From assembly GCF_037893015.1 (NCBI RefSeq), contig NC_133661.1:188740491-188804490 (forward strand): DNA of 64,000 bases. Reading direction: 5' to 3'. Both the position numbers and the translations under genes were made by a program. This stretch comes from Macrotis lagotis (Eukaryota; Chordata; Mammalia; Peramelemorphia; Peramelidae). The stretch's first letter is position 1, and every line of letters begins with the position of its first letter. The notes below the pieces were generated by a model that worked only from the letters and a program-made list of their open reading frames with translations, searched no databases and was not told the origin of the DNA. Positions 11,171-23,584 of this stretch are shown in pieces.

Positions 11171-13521
11171 GTTACTTGATGAAAGCCAGAGGCATGAAGA
11201 GATGGTGGTTAGATAAAGGATACTAACCTCAATGTTGGAAGTACACATTTTGAGTCCCCTAAGAGTGAACACTGTGATAATAACTTGTTGAATTTCCCTA
11301 CACCACTGTAATCTATTTGTTGCTGCTAGAATTAAAATATGGAAATTTAGATATCATTGTCTTTTATAAATTGTCATTCTGTAATTATTGTGTAATTTTA
11401 ATGCAAAGATTTAATCATTATTTTACTCAAAAAACATTCTAGAATTTTTCATTCCCTACTAAAGTCCAAACAACTTGAAGTTAAAAGATAAACCTACCCT
11501 CATAATTTTTTCATTTTTTCATTTTTTTTATTACTATCATAATTTTATTCCATATATATCTCTGTTCAGGCACTCTATCTTCCAGTCAGAGAAACTTAAT
11601 CTTTTGTTGCCAGTATGTCATTTCTTTCTTTTGTTTTGCGTTTGCTCTGCACCATTTCCTAATTTGATAATGCTCTCCTACCACATCTATTTCTGTTGAG
11701 GTCCTTAATGTCATTGAAGGCCCAGATTTAATGCTACATTTTTGATAAAGCTTTCTATAATCCCTTAAGTCAAAAGTATCCTAACATCATACATTTGACT
11801 CTCAAAGTGTTTTGACTATTTCTCATCAATTTACCATATAGTAATGACATTTATATAGTGTAAGGCATTGTATTAAATACTTTACAAATACCACCTTTTT
11901 TTATCCTCACAACAATCCAATTAGGTAGGTACTAAAATTATCACCATTTTATAGCTGAGTAAACTGGGGCAAATAGAATTTAAGTGACTTATTCAAAATA
12001 ATAAGTTAGTATTTAGGGTCAGATTTAAACTCAGTTCTCCCTAATTCTAGATCCTATGAAACTAGATGCTTGTTTGATAGCTATGTGTACACATCACACT
12101 GTTCTTCATAGCATTCCATAACCTAGATTTTTGGATCTCAATTTATCTAGTGAATAGATAGTCATGTTCAGGAAGACCAATGTTTATGTCTTTCCTCTGC
12201 TAATACTGTATATTTCTGGAAAATCATTTAACCTTTATTTTAAATTATTTCTAATGGTTGTTATTCCATTTACTCATTTCATTCCCCATGAAAATAAACT
12301 CCTGCTTAGCATAATACTAGCATTATTATTCAATCCTTCTCCTTTATTAGCTTGATTTTCAACTCCAATCTTAGCCACCCAATAAGTTTGTTAACTGTAG
12401 TAGCATACTTACTTCCATTAAACAAGTGAAAATATATGTTAAATAAGATTTATATTTCTTTCATTAAAATAAAAGAAATTTGGTATATGTTTGTATTTTG
12501 CCTTAACATATAAAATTTTAGAGGCCACTGGCAATAGATTTTCAATGCTCAATAATACAATATGGTTACCCTATAATAAATCTGTTTAATTGATGAAGAT
12601 GATGATATTAGTGAATACCTACAGTGTGTGATGGCTGTGATTATGTAGATTCCTTTCAAAGGAGTTACTCTTAGCATAGGTAAATGGCAAGTTTCTTTAC
12701 TTCCAGAGTTATAGAAATTATAACAAAGGCTGTTATTGACATTATTAAGAGTGCTTTAATTAAGACTTGTATTATAATTCTCATTGTCAAGCATCATTAA
12801 CCAGCTACCAAAGTGGCATAGGTTCTGTGTTTGATACACAGCAGAATCTAAATCTTTTCTTTCCAGGAATTTACCTTCTTGTCGTCGCAGATTGATTCAG
12901 ATTCTAATATTTATATATATCATTAAATTAAATATTTTGAAATTTGAAAGTCAGGGGAACATGTATGTTAATTAGGATGGAAGTAGGACAAATTTAAATG
13001 CAGAACTGGCATAAGAAAAGAAACCGAAAATCTGCTAATATTATGGAGCATAAAGGAAGCAATCATCTCTATTTTTTCCAAAACCGTCTTCAAAGAGGTG
13101 GGATTTCAGAAGACATTTACATTATGGAAAAGACAGTATAGTGAGTTGAGATTGATAAGAATTCTAGACTTATTTTACCACTTTGATTAAAATTTAGAAG
13201 AGATAAATAGAACAATACACTGATATCTTAAGGACTTATAAACATTTTCTGTTCTTCCTTATAGAAACTCAAGCCTTACTTTCCAAGAAGTTATTTGCTC
13301 CTCTACTAAACAATCTCATAACTCTTTGTTTTGTGAGTTCTATTTCTAAGTCATTGAGTTTTCATATCTGGACTCAAATGAAAGATAAAATATGAAGTAC
13401 GGCAACAATGCACAGCTGCCCTTGACTATTGACCAAGATATTGCAAGAAATAGACAAGGTGACTTTAGGGTCACCTTGGAAGCGACAGCTTCTAAATGAT
13501 TGTTCTTTCTGCCTTCATCCC
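11171..13521. other. Intergenic stretch 3' of the olfactory receptor
   Basis: The receptor's 3'UTR must begin here, but I cannot fix its poly(A) site; AATAAA words occur near 12,293 and later. A decayed plus-strand MIR-type SINE lies at about 11,835-12,065 (TATCCTCACAACAATCCAAT, then GTCAGATTTAAACTCAGTTC). Nothing else is recognised. Confidence 0.55.
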
Positions 13522-13583
13522 AAGGATGCCATTGTTCAGGCTGTCAAGGCAGCCTTGTCTCATGTCTAAGACACCTGCTAGTC
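13522..13583 (+). pseudogene. TKT: Tiny second copy of the transketolase 3' end
   Basis: Sixty-two bases match the last codons, stop and start of the 3'UTR of the transketolase pseudogene at 15,048-15,110 with about four differences. They encode KDAIVQAVKAALS and a stop, then ACACCTGCT. Sequence upstream does not match transketolase. Downstream the two may share a diverged purine-rich stretch ending in an A-run near 13,675. It could be an extremely 5'-truncated separate retrocopy or a local duplication. Confidence 0.75.
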
Positions 13584-14187
13584 AGGCTCTGAAATTCCTA
13601 AGTAGGAGGTTGGTAGGTAGTCAAGAAGAGTGAGGAAGAAAGAATCTTATGAAATTAGAGAGAAAACTCTCTAGAAAAAAAAGGATAAAGTCTCTAAGAA
13701 AGACATTTGTTCCATCAAACACCTAACTCCCTCTTTAATATTAATTTCTTTATTTATATTGACTAATTTCCCCTAGTCTGTAAATATATTTATTTCCCAT
13801 TTAGCAAATAAAAAAAAATAAATAAATAGTTTTTCCTTGACCCCACTGGCCCCCTAAAGCTTTGTATTATTTTTTTCTCCGTTACACACTTTTATAAATG
13901 GTTGTCTAAATGTAATGATTACACTTGCTGACTATACACTCATTCCTCAACCCTTATAATTTGATTTCTGTCCCTGTTAGACTTTTGGAATGAGTCTCTC
14001 AATAACTTCTTTTTTTATTTTTTTATTTTTTCAATAACTTCTTAATTATTAAATTAAATTAGGATTTCTTAATACTTATCATTTTTCAATCCTCTATAGC
14101 ATTTCATACTATTATTCAAATCTTCTTTGTTTATATTCCTTTATGTTTACTTTTATGTGCTAGAGTTGGTTTGAAAATACAGGATTT

Positions 14188-15250
14188 TCTGGATACCATC
14201 TCCCCCAAATTACAAACTTGGACAAAAGCTAGTCACCTCAAAGCCTATGGTATGATCCTGCCTAAGTTGAGAAAGACCTGTGACTGCGGACGGGGACACC
14301 ACGAATTCCACCTTTTCAGATCTTTTCAAGAAGGTGAATCCTGATTGCTTCATTACAGAATAGAACATGGTGAGCATTATTTTGGGGTATGTCACATGGG
14401 GGCTATATATTTCTGCAACACATTCACTACCTTCTTCTCTAGGACTTTCAACCAAAATTGTATGGCAGTAATTTCTGAGAGCAATATCAACCTGTGTGCC
14501 TCATATTATGGGGCATCCAATGGTGAAGATGGTCTTTGTCAGGTGGTCCTAGAATACCTTACCATGTTCCAGAGTATTCCCAATAAGACCACATTTTACC
14601 CAAGTGATGTTATGACCACTGAGAAAGAGAGAGGTTAGCTGCCAAAACAAAGGGCATCTGTTTTGTAAGGACCAGAGTGTACAGAATGTCATTTATAACA
14701 ACAATGAAAATTCTGATTGGTCAGGCTAAGGTGGTCCTGAAGAGCAAGGATGGTCAGGTGAAAATGATTTGAGTTGGAATTACCTTCCATGAAGCCTTGG
14801 AAGCTGCAGAGCTACTGAGGAAAGAAATGTTCAGCATCCGTATGCTAAATCCTTTTACAATTAAGCCTTTTGAGTGCCCAGACAAACCATGTATACTCCT
14901 GGTAGTGGAAGACCATTACTATGAGGGTGGCTAGGACAGGCTATGGTTGTTTCATTAGTGGATGGACTTGGCAATACCATGAGTCATTTGGCATTTGCCA
15001 ACAACCAGAGAAGCAGGAAGTCAGCAAAGCTGCTAGTCAGCACTGACAAGGATGCCATTGTTCAGGCTGTCAAGGCAGCTTTGTCTCAAGCCTAAGACAC
15101 CTGCTGGCCATTGGAGAGCAAAAGAAGAAGCAGGGAAAAGAGAAAAAAAAACATTTCTGTAATTTTAAATACTTTAACTTTTGTATCTACTGGAAATCAA
15201 TTGAAAAATAAAAATTATTAAATGTTTTGAGGGGAAAAAGAAAAGGAAAA
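14188..15250 (+). pseudogene. TKT: Processed transketolase pseudogene, 5'-truncated
   Basis: Reading the three plus frames in turn gives the C-terminal half of transketolase, the thiamine-diphosphate enzyme of the pentose phosphate pathway. It starts near the conserved PSLPSYKVGDK region (here IPSPPNYKLGQK). It then shows [25 protein letters not shown] with [18 protein letters not shown], and [10 protein letters not shown] (the conserved [10 protein letters not shown] near the C-terminus), ending in DKDAIVQAVKAALSQA and a stop at 15,093. Several frame changes and stops break it. There are no introns. AATAAA near 15,207 is followed by an A-rich run around 15,235-15,250, as for an L1-mobilised mRNA copy. 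The longest open piece (14,345-14,638) is therefore not a gene. Identity comes from recalled protein motifs but many motifs agree in order. Confidence 0.92.
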
Positions 15251-17369
15251 TATAAAATTGATAATTTTTCTTTTGTGCTTTAAAACTTAGGAAATTAGAA
15301 AATACTACAAAATAGAGCTTGATTTTAAAAAAAAGTTTAGAATCCAAATGTGCCAAATTTGAGTCCAAGGGGGGGGATTCAAAAAGAAAATATGTGTGAA
15401 CAGGACAAAATGAAAATACATTTGAGAAATGCTTAAGGAAATTAATATATACATATATATATATATATACACACATATGGAATACAACATAGACAATTTG
15501 GTTTTGTGTTTTTCATGTAAATATATAGTCCACAGGGATGCTTTAGTTTGACATTAGCCTCCAGAATTAATAAAGTGATGGAAAAAATGTTAATAATTAA
15601 GATTAAACTTTAAAGTGTATCATTCAAATATTTGTGGAGAGCTGGATGTTAAACATTTACTAGCATACTCCAAACTCTCTGTCATCCTCTGTCCTCATGT
15701 ACCCATCTCTTGCAATGAAATTTCAGATCTTAGTAAAATAAAAGGTGTTCTGGAGTAAGGGTGGGAAGAGATATTTTACAGTTACAACCTATTTTTCTTA
15801 TTCTGACTTTTTACATGTCTTACTCTATTTGCTTGGCAAGGTGAATCATATTTTCATGCCTTGGTGCTTTTTTCCTTTATCTGAATTTAGTTATGAATGC
15901 AAGTACCATCATAGAAATAGAACTGATAGTGCAAACATTTATAGGTTTGTTTAGTTCACAATTTTCTGGTTTCTCTTCTAGAAAACTCTCCTCATTCTCT
16001 TCCTACATATTTTCATGGTGGATTTATTCTTTCTCTCTACCTTGAAGTCCATGCTTTCCTCAAGTTCTATCTGTAGTCCTCTTTTCTTCCCCTTTTACAT
16101 TCTCTCTTGTGAAAAACTAAATCTCTTTTAGAAGCTTGATTATCACGTCTTTTCAGATGACTACAAAATTTGTACATATAATATTGATCTTTCTCTTGAC
16201 CTCCTGGTCTATTTATGCCAAAATTCAAAAGTGTATCCCACTGACTCATTACACCTTTGCTTATGTCAGTCTATGTATAAAATCAGTAATTATCAAGCTA
16301 AACTCTGCTGGTGCCTTAATTTAACCTTCTGTCTTATTCATCTCAGATTCAAGATACTTTGATACATGAAACACTAAAATAGGTTACCTAAATTTTGTGT
16401 AAATATTTATATAAATATAAATTTTAAATATATATGCATTTATATATATGAATTACATTTGTGTATTTGTAGTTTTATGTATGTACTGTCTATACTGAGC
16501 TTCTACTTACACTGACTAATCTAATCCACAGAACATGGGGACCATAAGCAAGAGCACATGTTCATTGTCATTAAGAATTCATTTTCTCTTGGAAAGTTAT
16601 AATTTTATGATTACAATACTGAAGTATAATGAAAGAATAATTCAAATATAACATTCTCCCCCCCCCCCAGAAAAGTAGGCGATGAGTTCTTCTTTTAGCA
16701 CATACAGAGACCAAGGAAAATGGATCCAAACTTAAGAGATCATATATGACTAAGAAGAAAGTTTCTGGAAATCTTTCTATTGACCCTGAGAAGAAGGTTC
16801 AAGTAATTCAGGATTTTTAACTCTAAGTCACACTTGACTCTACCCTACTCCTCACCCCTTACATCACTTCTCCTGTCTCTTTCTCTCTATTTATATATTC
16901 TCCATTCTTGTTCAGGCTTTTGTCTCCTCTCTTTCTGGTAATAATTTTTTTTTGGCATTTAAAACCTTTAATCTCCATCTTACATTAGCAGGTAGTCTAG
17001 AAAGTATGAACATTATTCCTCTTTATGAGCTCTATCTTTAAGCCAAACTGGCACTTTTATTCCTTTCTACCTATGACATAAGTCAATATTTTGTTTATTT
17101 AAATTAACTCCTTGTTATAAGAAATTTATATTTGATGAGGGTGATATTGGTAAATGACAGTTACTTTCTAAGAATCAATAAATCACTTTTAAGGGGAAAA
17201 AAGGATAAATTCCTTAGGCAAAATCATGTCACCTGAGAAATATTGTTTTAAACAATGTGACTTTCATTACAGAAAAGTTATGCCCATCTGGAGGTTAGAA
17301 AATGATTGCATTCATTTACTAAATTGTCTTATAATGTTTGGAATAAATTCAAACTTAAAAATTAAAATT
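15251..17369. other. Intergenic stretch with microsatellites
   Basis: Holds a TA/CA run at about 15,448-15,477 and a poly-C run at 16,657-16,668. Short open frames here have no recognisable similarity. I see no gene or clear transposon. Confidence 0.55.
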
Positions 17370-18900
17370 TTCTTTCTTTTTTTGTAAATTTATTTTCCAA
17401 TTATATGTAAAGATAGTTTCCAACTTTTGTGTTGCAAACTTTTGAATTCCATATTTTTCTACCACCCTCCCTTCCCTTCTTCCTCTCTATGGCTGCACAC
17501 AATTTGATATAGGTTGTACATATTGAATCATAGTGCATGCATATTAATCATGTTACAAAAGAAGAATTAGAACTAAGGGGGAAAACATGAGAAAGAAAGA
17601 AAAAAATTGTAAAAGACATTTCAAAAAGTGAACATAGTTTGCTTGACTCTATTTTCAGAATCCATAATTTCTTCTCAGTATCAGGATAATATTTTCCTTA
17701 ATAAGTCTCTCAGGATTGTCCTTGTTCAATGCTGAGAGGAGCTGCATTCATCAAGGTTGCTCAACTCACAATGTTGTTAATGTGTACAATGTTCTCTTGG
17801 TTCTGTTGACTTTACTCATTTTCAGTTCAACCTAGTCTTTTCATGCTTTTCTGAAGTCAGATCACTCATGATTTCTTATGAAACAAAATTACTACATTAC
17901 ATTCATAAATCATGCATTATTCAGTCATTCCTCAATTGATGGGCATCACAAAAAACATGTTATATTATTTGTGTGTGTGTTTGCATGTATATAGTTAGCC
18001 TTATCCTTACAATGTCCTTCTCAGTCCTTATCCTTTTTTTTTAAATTTAGGTTTTTTAGGGGGAGGGGTTTGCAAGGCAATGGGGTTAAGTGGCTTGCCC
18101 AAGGCCACACAGCTAGCTAATTATTAAGTGTCTGAGGCTGGATTTGAACTCAGGTACTCTTGACTCCAGGGCTGGTGCTCTATCCACTGCACCACCTAGC
18201 CGCCCCCTATTCCTTTTAATATATCTAATGTTCTTTTGCTTTGTCTGAGATCAAGATTGCTACCTCTTCAGTTTTTTAAATTCAACGGAACCATAATATA
18301 TTTTCCACCAGTCTTTTAACTTTACACTGTCTGTCTCTCTTGATTCAAATATATTTTTTATGAAAATATATTGGAGGATTTTGCTTTATGATCATTCTGC
18401 TAAACACCAGCTTTATGGGAGATTCCATGCCATTCACATTCATAGTTAAGATTACTAATTCTGTATTTACCTCCATCCTATCTCCCCCCACTTTGTACAT
18501 TTTTCTCACCTAACCCTTTATGACTCCTCACCAATATTTTGCTTCTAACTACTGCCTCTGTCAATCTGCCATCCTCTCCCCTTTTACTTTACTTTTATTT
18601 AATTTATCTTTACTTTTACTATTACTTTCCACTTCCTTTTTTAATCAGTTTCACCATGCTCCTTCTTTACCCTTTGACCTCACTTCCTTTTAGGGCAGAA
18701 CAAAGTTCTAAATCCATTTGGGAATATATATTATATTATCTTTGAGCTACATCTGTTGAGAATACAATTTACTCAGTGCTCACAATTTCTTTTCTTTCCC
18801 TTTCCTATAAAGAATCTTTGACTTTATTTATTCTAATGAATTTTTCTCCCAGGATAATCCTTTTTTTAAAGTCTTAATTATTTTTTACAAGTGTTGTATC
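17370..18900 (-). mobile_element. Internally deleted L1, minus strand, split by a SINE
   Basis: From the T-rich start at about 17,370 it reads as the reverse complement of an L1 3'UTR and ORF2 C-terminal end (GATATAGGTTGTACATATTG, then AATGTTGTTAATGTGTACAA, to about 17,945). By about 17,990 the sequence already corresponds to the ORF2 endonuclease N-terminal part (GTCTGAGATCAAGATTGCTAC, CCATTCACATTCATAGTTAA), and then to the ORF1-ORF2 spacer. Most of ORF2 (reverse transcriptase) is missing. The 3'UTR subfamily matches the fragment at 42,850-43,080 and differs from the L1s in the central cluster. Confidence 0.75.
18034..18206 (-). mobile_element. tRNA-derived SINE in L1
   Basis: The reverse complement of the window's main SINE: T-rich start, TTTGCAAGGCAATGGGGTT, TTGAACTCAGGTACTCTTGA, ending GCACCACCTAGCCGCCCC. 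Flanking words CCTTATCCTTTT and CCTATTCCTTTT look like a slightly diverged target duplication. Confidence 0.9.
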
Positions 18901-19074
18901 TACATCCTCTGTCAAAGTATATATCTTCTATTTGTTCTGATAGAAGTAAAATTCTCAAGGGTGGTTAATTGATTTATAAATATCATCAAGTATAATTACT
19001 TCATACTGACACCCTTTGTCTAAGTACCTACAACTCAGCTATCCCATTAGAAATACAATAGTTAAATCTGATAG

Positions 19075-19797
19075 AGGTGTTATTTCTAAAAATATATTTT
19101 AAATTGCATCAAATTCATAAGGTGATTTCCAAATTGATAAGTCATTCCCAAATTGACAAATGGTCAAAGGATATGAGTAGACAGTTTTCAAATGAAGAAT
19201 TTAAAGCTATATACAATCATATGAAAAAATGTTCCAAATGATTATTGAATAGAGAAATGCAAATTAAAATAACTCTGAGGTAGCCTCATTTATATCAGAT
19301 TGGCTAAGGTGAGAAAAAGTGTAAATGATCATTGTTGGGGAAGTTGTGGAAGGATTGGGAAATTAATGCTTTGTTGATGGAGTTGTGTACTGATCCAACC
19401 ATTCTGAAGAGGAATGTGGAACTATGCACAAAAAAGCAATAAAAATTTTCATTCCCTTTGACCCATCAATTTCATTTCTAGGCCTATGTCCAGAAGAAAT
19501 CATAAAAATGGGAAAAATCCCATAGGTTCTAAATTATTCACAGCAGCTCTTTTTTTAGTGGTGAAGAATTGGAAATTGAGGAGATGTCCATCAATTGATG
19601 AATACTATGGAATATTATTATTCTATAAGTAATTTTAAATCTCCAGGCACTAGAGAAGAAAGGAATAAGTTACAGAATCTGATGCTGTGCAAAGGAAGCA
19701 AAACTGAGAAAACAATGTACACACTAACAATAACAACATTGCGAGTTGATCAACTTTATGAATGCAGTTACTCTCAGCACTTCAGGGGGCTAGGAAA
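19075..19797 (+). mobile_element. L1 fragment: ORF2 C-terminus and 3'UTR start
   Basis: Plus-strand L1 sequence beginning about CATTCCCAAATTGACAAATG and passing through the C-terminal ORF2 landmarks (TTCCCTTTGACCCATCAATT, AATACTATGGAATATTATTA) into AACAATGTACACACTAACAA. The part right of about 19,655 belongs to the inverted-repeat arm; the left part does not. Confidence 0.8.
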
Positions 19798-19799
19798 AT

Positions 19800-20690
19800 A
19801 AAATTTTCTGTTCAATTAAGGAATTTTTAATCCAATAAGTATGAAAGCCCCCTGGTTCACTAAAATCCATCCTTTCCCCTGAAATAACATACTGAATTTT
19901 GCAGGTTAATTAATTCATGATTTTAATCTAAGCTCCTTTGTCTTCTGGAATATCATATTTCAGGTCCCTGATCCTTTAATGTCGAAGCTGCTAAGTCACG
20001 CACATTCCTGACTGTGGCTACCTGGAATTTAAATTTCTTCTTTCTGGCTGCTTTCAGTATTTTCTTCTTTAGCTGAGAATTCTGAAATTTAACTACGATA
20101 TTCATTTGAGTTTTCCTTTTAAGATGTCTGTCTGTGAGACAGACCTTTATTGAAGCTCCTCCATGATAACTTAAGGTGAGATCTTTTTCACTCTTCTTTT
20201 TGGTAGGTTCTGAGGTTTTAGAGTCTACTTAGAGGCTTTATTTAAACTTGGTTAGGCAATATTGTGAGATGATCAATTTTGATGGAAGCAACGCCTCTCA
20301 GCAGTTCAGAGAACTAAGACAATCATACAGAGGAAGAAAAACAAAATGAAACAACAACAAAAAAAAGAAAAACAAACCTTTTTGAATATGATAGCCCCTT
20401 TATAAAAATTGTGTCATGTGTATCTTTCCTTTAATCCAAATTCCTCATACTGAAAAGCACTAATATGTAAAAATGTTTATCAAAAGTATGTATGTATGTA
20501 CGATGCTAACCTGACTGTCTGCTGCTGAGGGGAGGAGGTTACAAAGGGAAAGTGGAAGAAAATTTTATAACTTAAATATATTCATGTACATATGGATGAA
20601 AATGAACAAACAACAAACAAACAAACAAATAAACGAATAAACAAACAAAGGAATGAAAGAATAAATGAATGAATAAAAATTTATAAATAA
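19800..20690. mobile_element. 5'-inverted (twin-primed) L1: ORF1 minus, 3'UTR plus
   Basis: About 19,805-20,230 is the reverse complement of the ORF1 C-terminal region (TTTCTTCTTTCTGGCTGC, TTCTGAAATTTAACTACGAT). From about 20,265 the sequence runs forward as an L1 3'UTR (CAATTTTGATGGAAGCAACG) to an A-rich tail with AAC and AAT units (20,610-20,690). An inverted 5' piece joined to a forward 3' piece is the known outcome of twin priming. The same structure sits at 53,190-53,745, so it predates the inverted repeat. Confidence 0.7.
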
Positions 20691-20699
20691 TAGAGGAAA

Positions 20700-21960
20700 A
20701 GAAAATAAAAGCTGGTTAGGGAGAATCTTCAGGATCTTAAGTTTCTCATCTGCAAAGTGATGGCATTTTAGTGCATATGACCTCTAAGATCCCATTGAGA
20801 TTCTAACCTATGATCCTTAATTTTTGTTTCCAATCTGGGACATTAATACATTGTTGGTTTCCAGCCAGGGGCCTGTCCTCATCATTTCATGCCTGAAATA
20901 TAACAACTCTTTTGTTAGTCTCCCGCTAGTCTCCTGCTACTTTAATCCAATGTCCATTATGTTGACAAAGTGGTTTTTATTAAAGCTAAGGTCTGATCAG
21001 ATTATTCCCCCACATTACAAGCCCTAGTGGTTTCTGTTTCAGGCAGGATGAATTATAAAATTCTTTGCATGACCTTGAAAGCATATCAAAATAAAACCCT
21101 TCACTCTCATTCGACTCTTCCTATAATTTACTACTTTTCATTGCCCTTTTTTTCCTCTTCCTCATAAACAGTCCTCCATTCCACCAATCCAATCAAATCC
21201 AAGAAAAATTGCTTAAGCATTTACTATGTTCCAAGGATCTTGCTGAACACTTGGTACACAATTAAAGATAATTTTTTCCCTCAAGCAGCTTGTAATCTAA
21301 TGGAGGGAGAAAACATTTTTAAAAATATAGGATAGGGCCACCAAGGGGTCCCTGGCAAAGAGCCATCTTGTTCCATGAGATTAAAAAAACAAGCAAACAA
21401 AACAATTTTAATGAACCGGGAGGGCAGATGGTACAGAATGGAGTGAACCTCCATTTTCTATTTTCTACAAAGGAAGCATGTGGGAAGACTTTGGTATTCC
21501 ATATTTGAGCCCTGCTGTCATTGCCCATGTTGATATCAGAGAAGTAAGAGAATGGGGATAATATTGAGGGTGAGGAATTTATCTTTTCACAGACTGACTC
21601 CTATCCCTGGAAAGTACCTCTTCCTCAGTTATGCCTCCTGGATTGACTAGCTCCCATCAAAGTTCAGCTCAAATGCCACCTTTTGTAGGAAAAATAGCTT
21701 CCCTCTGAGATAGCTCTGCATTTACAAATATTCATTTTATATGAACAAAGTTTTTGCATTTTATATATGGTATTCTAGGGCAAGGACATTGATTTTGCCC
21801 TTTATGATTTGTTTAGTCTTAGCATAGTGCCTATCATGGCATAAAAAACTAATAAATACTATTTTATTACTTGCAAATGATAATATGAAATGCGTATATT
21901 CCTTTGGATAAATCCTCACTCTCAGCATCATAGAGATCCAAAACATGTTTTGCTATGGCA
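20700..21960. other. Older non-L1 segment of the left arm
   Basis: About 20,850-21,130 is L2-like (TGACAAAGTGGTTTTTATTA, GGTCTGATCAGATTATTCCC). About 21,190-21,305 is an old interspersed repeat (AAGCATTTACTATGTTCCAA, AAGCAGCTTGTAATCTAATG). 21,640-21,860 has L2 3'-end character. No gene is supported. Against the right arm this segment lacks about 0.8 kb at about 20,738. Confidence 0.65.
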
Positions 21961-22049
21961 ATCAATGTACCTCCTACTAATATTATTAAGAAGCTGGGGG
22001 CGGGGATAGTCATTAGGTGTTGGAGCTGGAAAAAAAGAAGTGGAGCTAC

Positions 22050-22945
22050 TAGTATTACTGAGAAAGAATTCATTTCTAAAATATACAGAGAAATGAGTCA
22101 AATTTGGGGGAAAAAAAACAAGCCATTCCCCAATTGAGAAATGGTCAAAGGATATGCAAAGGCAAATTAGAGATGAGGAAATCAAAGTGATCCATAGTCA
22201 TGAAAAATTGCTCTAAATCATTGCTTATTAGAGAAATGCAAATGAAAGCATCTCTGAGGTACTCCCTCACCCCTCTCAGACTGATCCATATGATCAAATG
22301 GACAATGATCAATGTTGAAAAGGATGTAGGAAATCTGGGTCATTAATACATTGTTGGTGGAGCTGTGAAATTATCCAACTTTTCTGGAGAGAAATTTTGA
22401 ATTACACCCAAAGGGCAATACAAATGGGCATACCCTTTGATCCAGCAATATCACTATTGGGTCTATACCTTGAATGAATTATGAAAAAGGGTAAAAGCAT
22501 CACTTCTAAAAATATATTCATAGAAGCTCTGTTTGTGGTGGCAGAGAATTAAAAATTGAGCTAATGCCCACCAATGGGGAACAGCTTAACAAACTGGGTA
22601 TATGCAAGTTATGGAAAACTATTGTTCTATTAGAAAACATGAGGGATGGGAATTCAGAGAAGCCAATATAGATTTGCATGAACTGATGCTGAGTGAGTTG
22701 GGCAGAACCAGAATAATACTGTACAGCATAACAGCAACATAGTGTTGATAATCAGTCTTAATGGATTTACTCATTTCATTAATGAGGGACAATTCTGAGA
22801 AAAAAATTGTGGAATTTAAAGAAAAAAAGATTATAACCTATAATTTTAAAAAAGTTATCATATGTATTATGTAATTTTGCTCTCTCTTACATCTTATTTT
22901 TTCATTAAGGATATGATTTATCTCTTACCACATGAAATTCTGATC

Positions 22946-23004
<59 letters not shown>

Positions 23005-23150
23005 GTATGTATATGCGTATATAAGGGAACATTGTAGACTGTCAGAATGCCTTCCGTGTGGGGAGAGGGAAGTGATATTGGGGGAAAATTATAAAATTCA
23101 AAAAAATAAAAAATAATGAAAATAATAAAAAAATAAAACTAATAGACAAT
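22050..23150 (+). mobile_element. 5'-truncated L1 3' end in left arm
   Basis: Plus-strand L1: GAGAAAGAATTCATTTCTAAA, CAATTGAGAAATGGTCAAAGG, CCCTTTGATCCAGCAATATC, then 3'UTR and an A-rich end near 23,105-23,150. Its 5' junction after GGAGCTGGAAAAAAAGAAG is the same in the right arm (about 50,045), so one ancestral insertion was duplicated. Confidence 0.88.
22947..23012. repeat. TA microsatellite inside L1 3'UTR
   Basis: A TA run with TATG and CATA interruptions. The matching position in the right arm (about 49,105) has no such run, so it grew or was lost after the arms separated. Confidence 0.9.
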
Positions 23151-23584
23151 AAAAATTGAAGAGGAAAATTGTATTAGAGCTAGCCTTAATTGGTCAGGGA
23201 AAGCTCGTTGTTATCTTGTCAGTGGGAGTATTTATTTCTTAGAAATTTGTAAAGATATACAAATCATGGTTTGAATGATTTAGACAGTTTTTAGTTATCC
23301 AAATTTAACAAAGTGATGGAGAAATGATAATAATGTGGGTTAAAGTAAAAAATAAACATTGAGATTTGATAGTTAAATGTTTATCAGTACACACCCTTGT
23401 GTCACACATTCATGTCATTTGATTTCTGCTTACTTCGTCATACTGCAAAACAATTTAAATGATTGCCAAGCATTCTGTGAACAGGCAAGCTTCACCTTTG
23501 TCTCAGTCAATCAGAGAATAGGAAACTATGGGAAAAGCCAAGAATCTGGAATGATAAACCTACTTAAAATTCCTCTTCCCATTC
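23150..23584. other. Single-copy-like segment of the inverted repeat
   Basis: No repeat family is recognised. It is well matched by reverse complement at 48,545-48,985 and is the best stretch for measuring arm divergence because it is not L1. Confidence 0.8.

Noticed and set aside
14210-14638. Open frames of 81 and 97 aa
   Set aside because: Pieces of, or antisense to, the transketolase pseudogene.
19744-20315. Similar phrases near 19,744-19,795 and 20,269-20,315 as a target duplication around the inverted ORF1 piece
   Set aside because: They are about 50 bp long, too diverged from each other, and both are L1 3'UTR sequence, so they are two L1 tails and not a target duplication.
22862-23116. 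Open frame with repeated IY residues
   Set aside because: Translation of a TA microsatellite within an L1 3'UTR.
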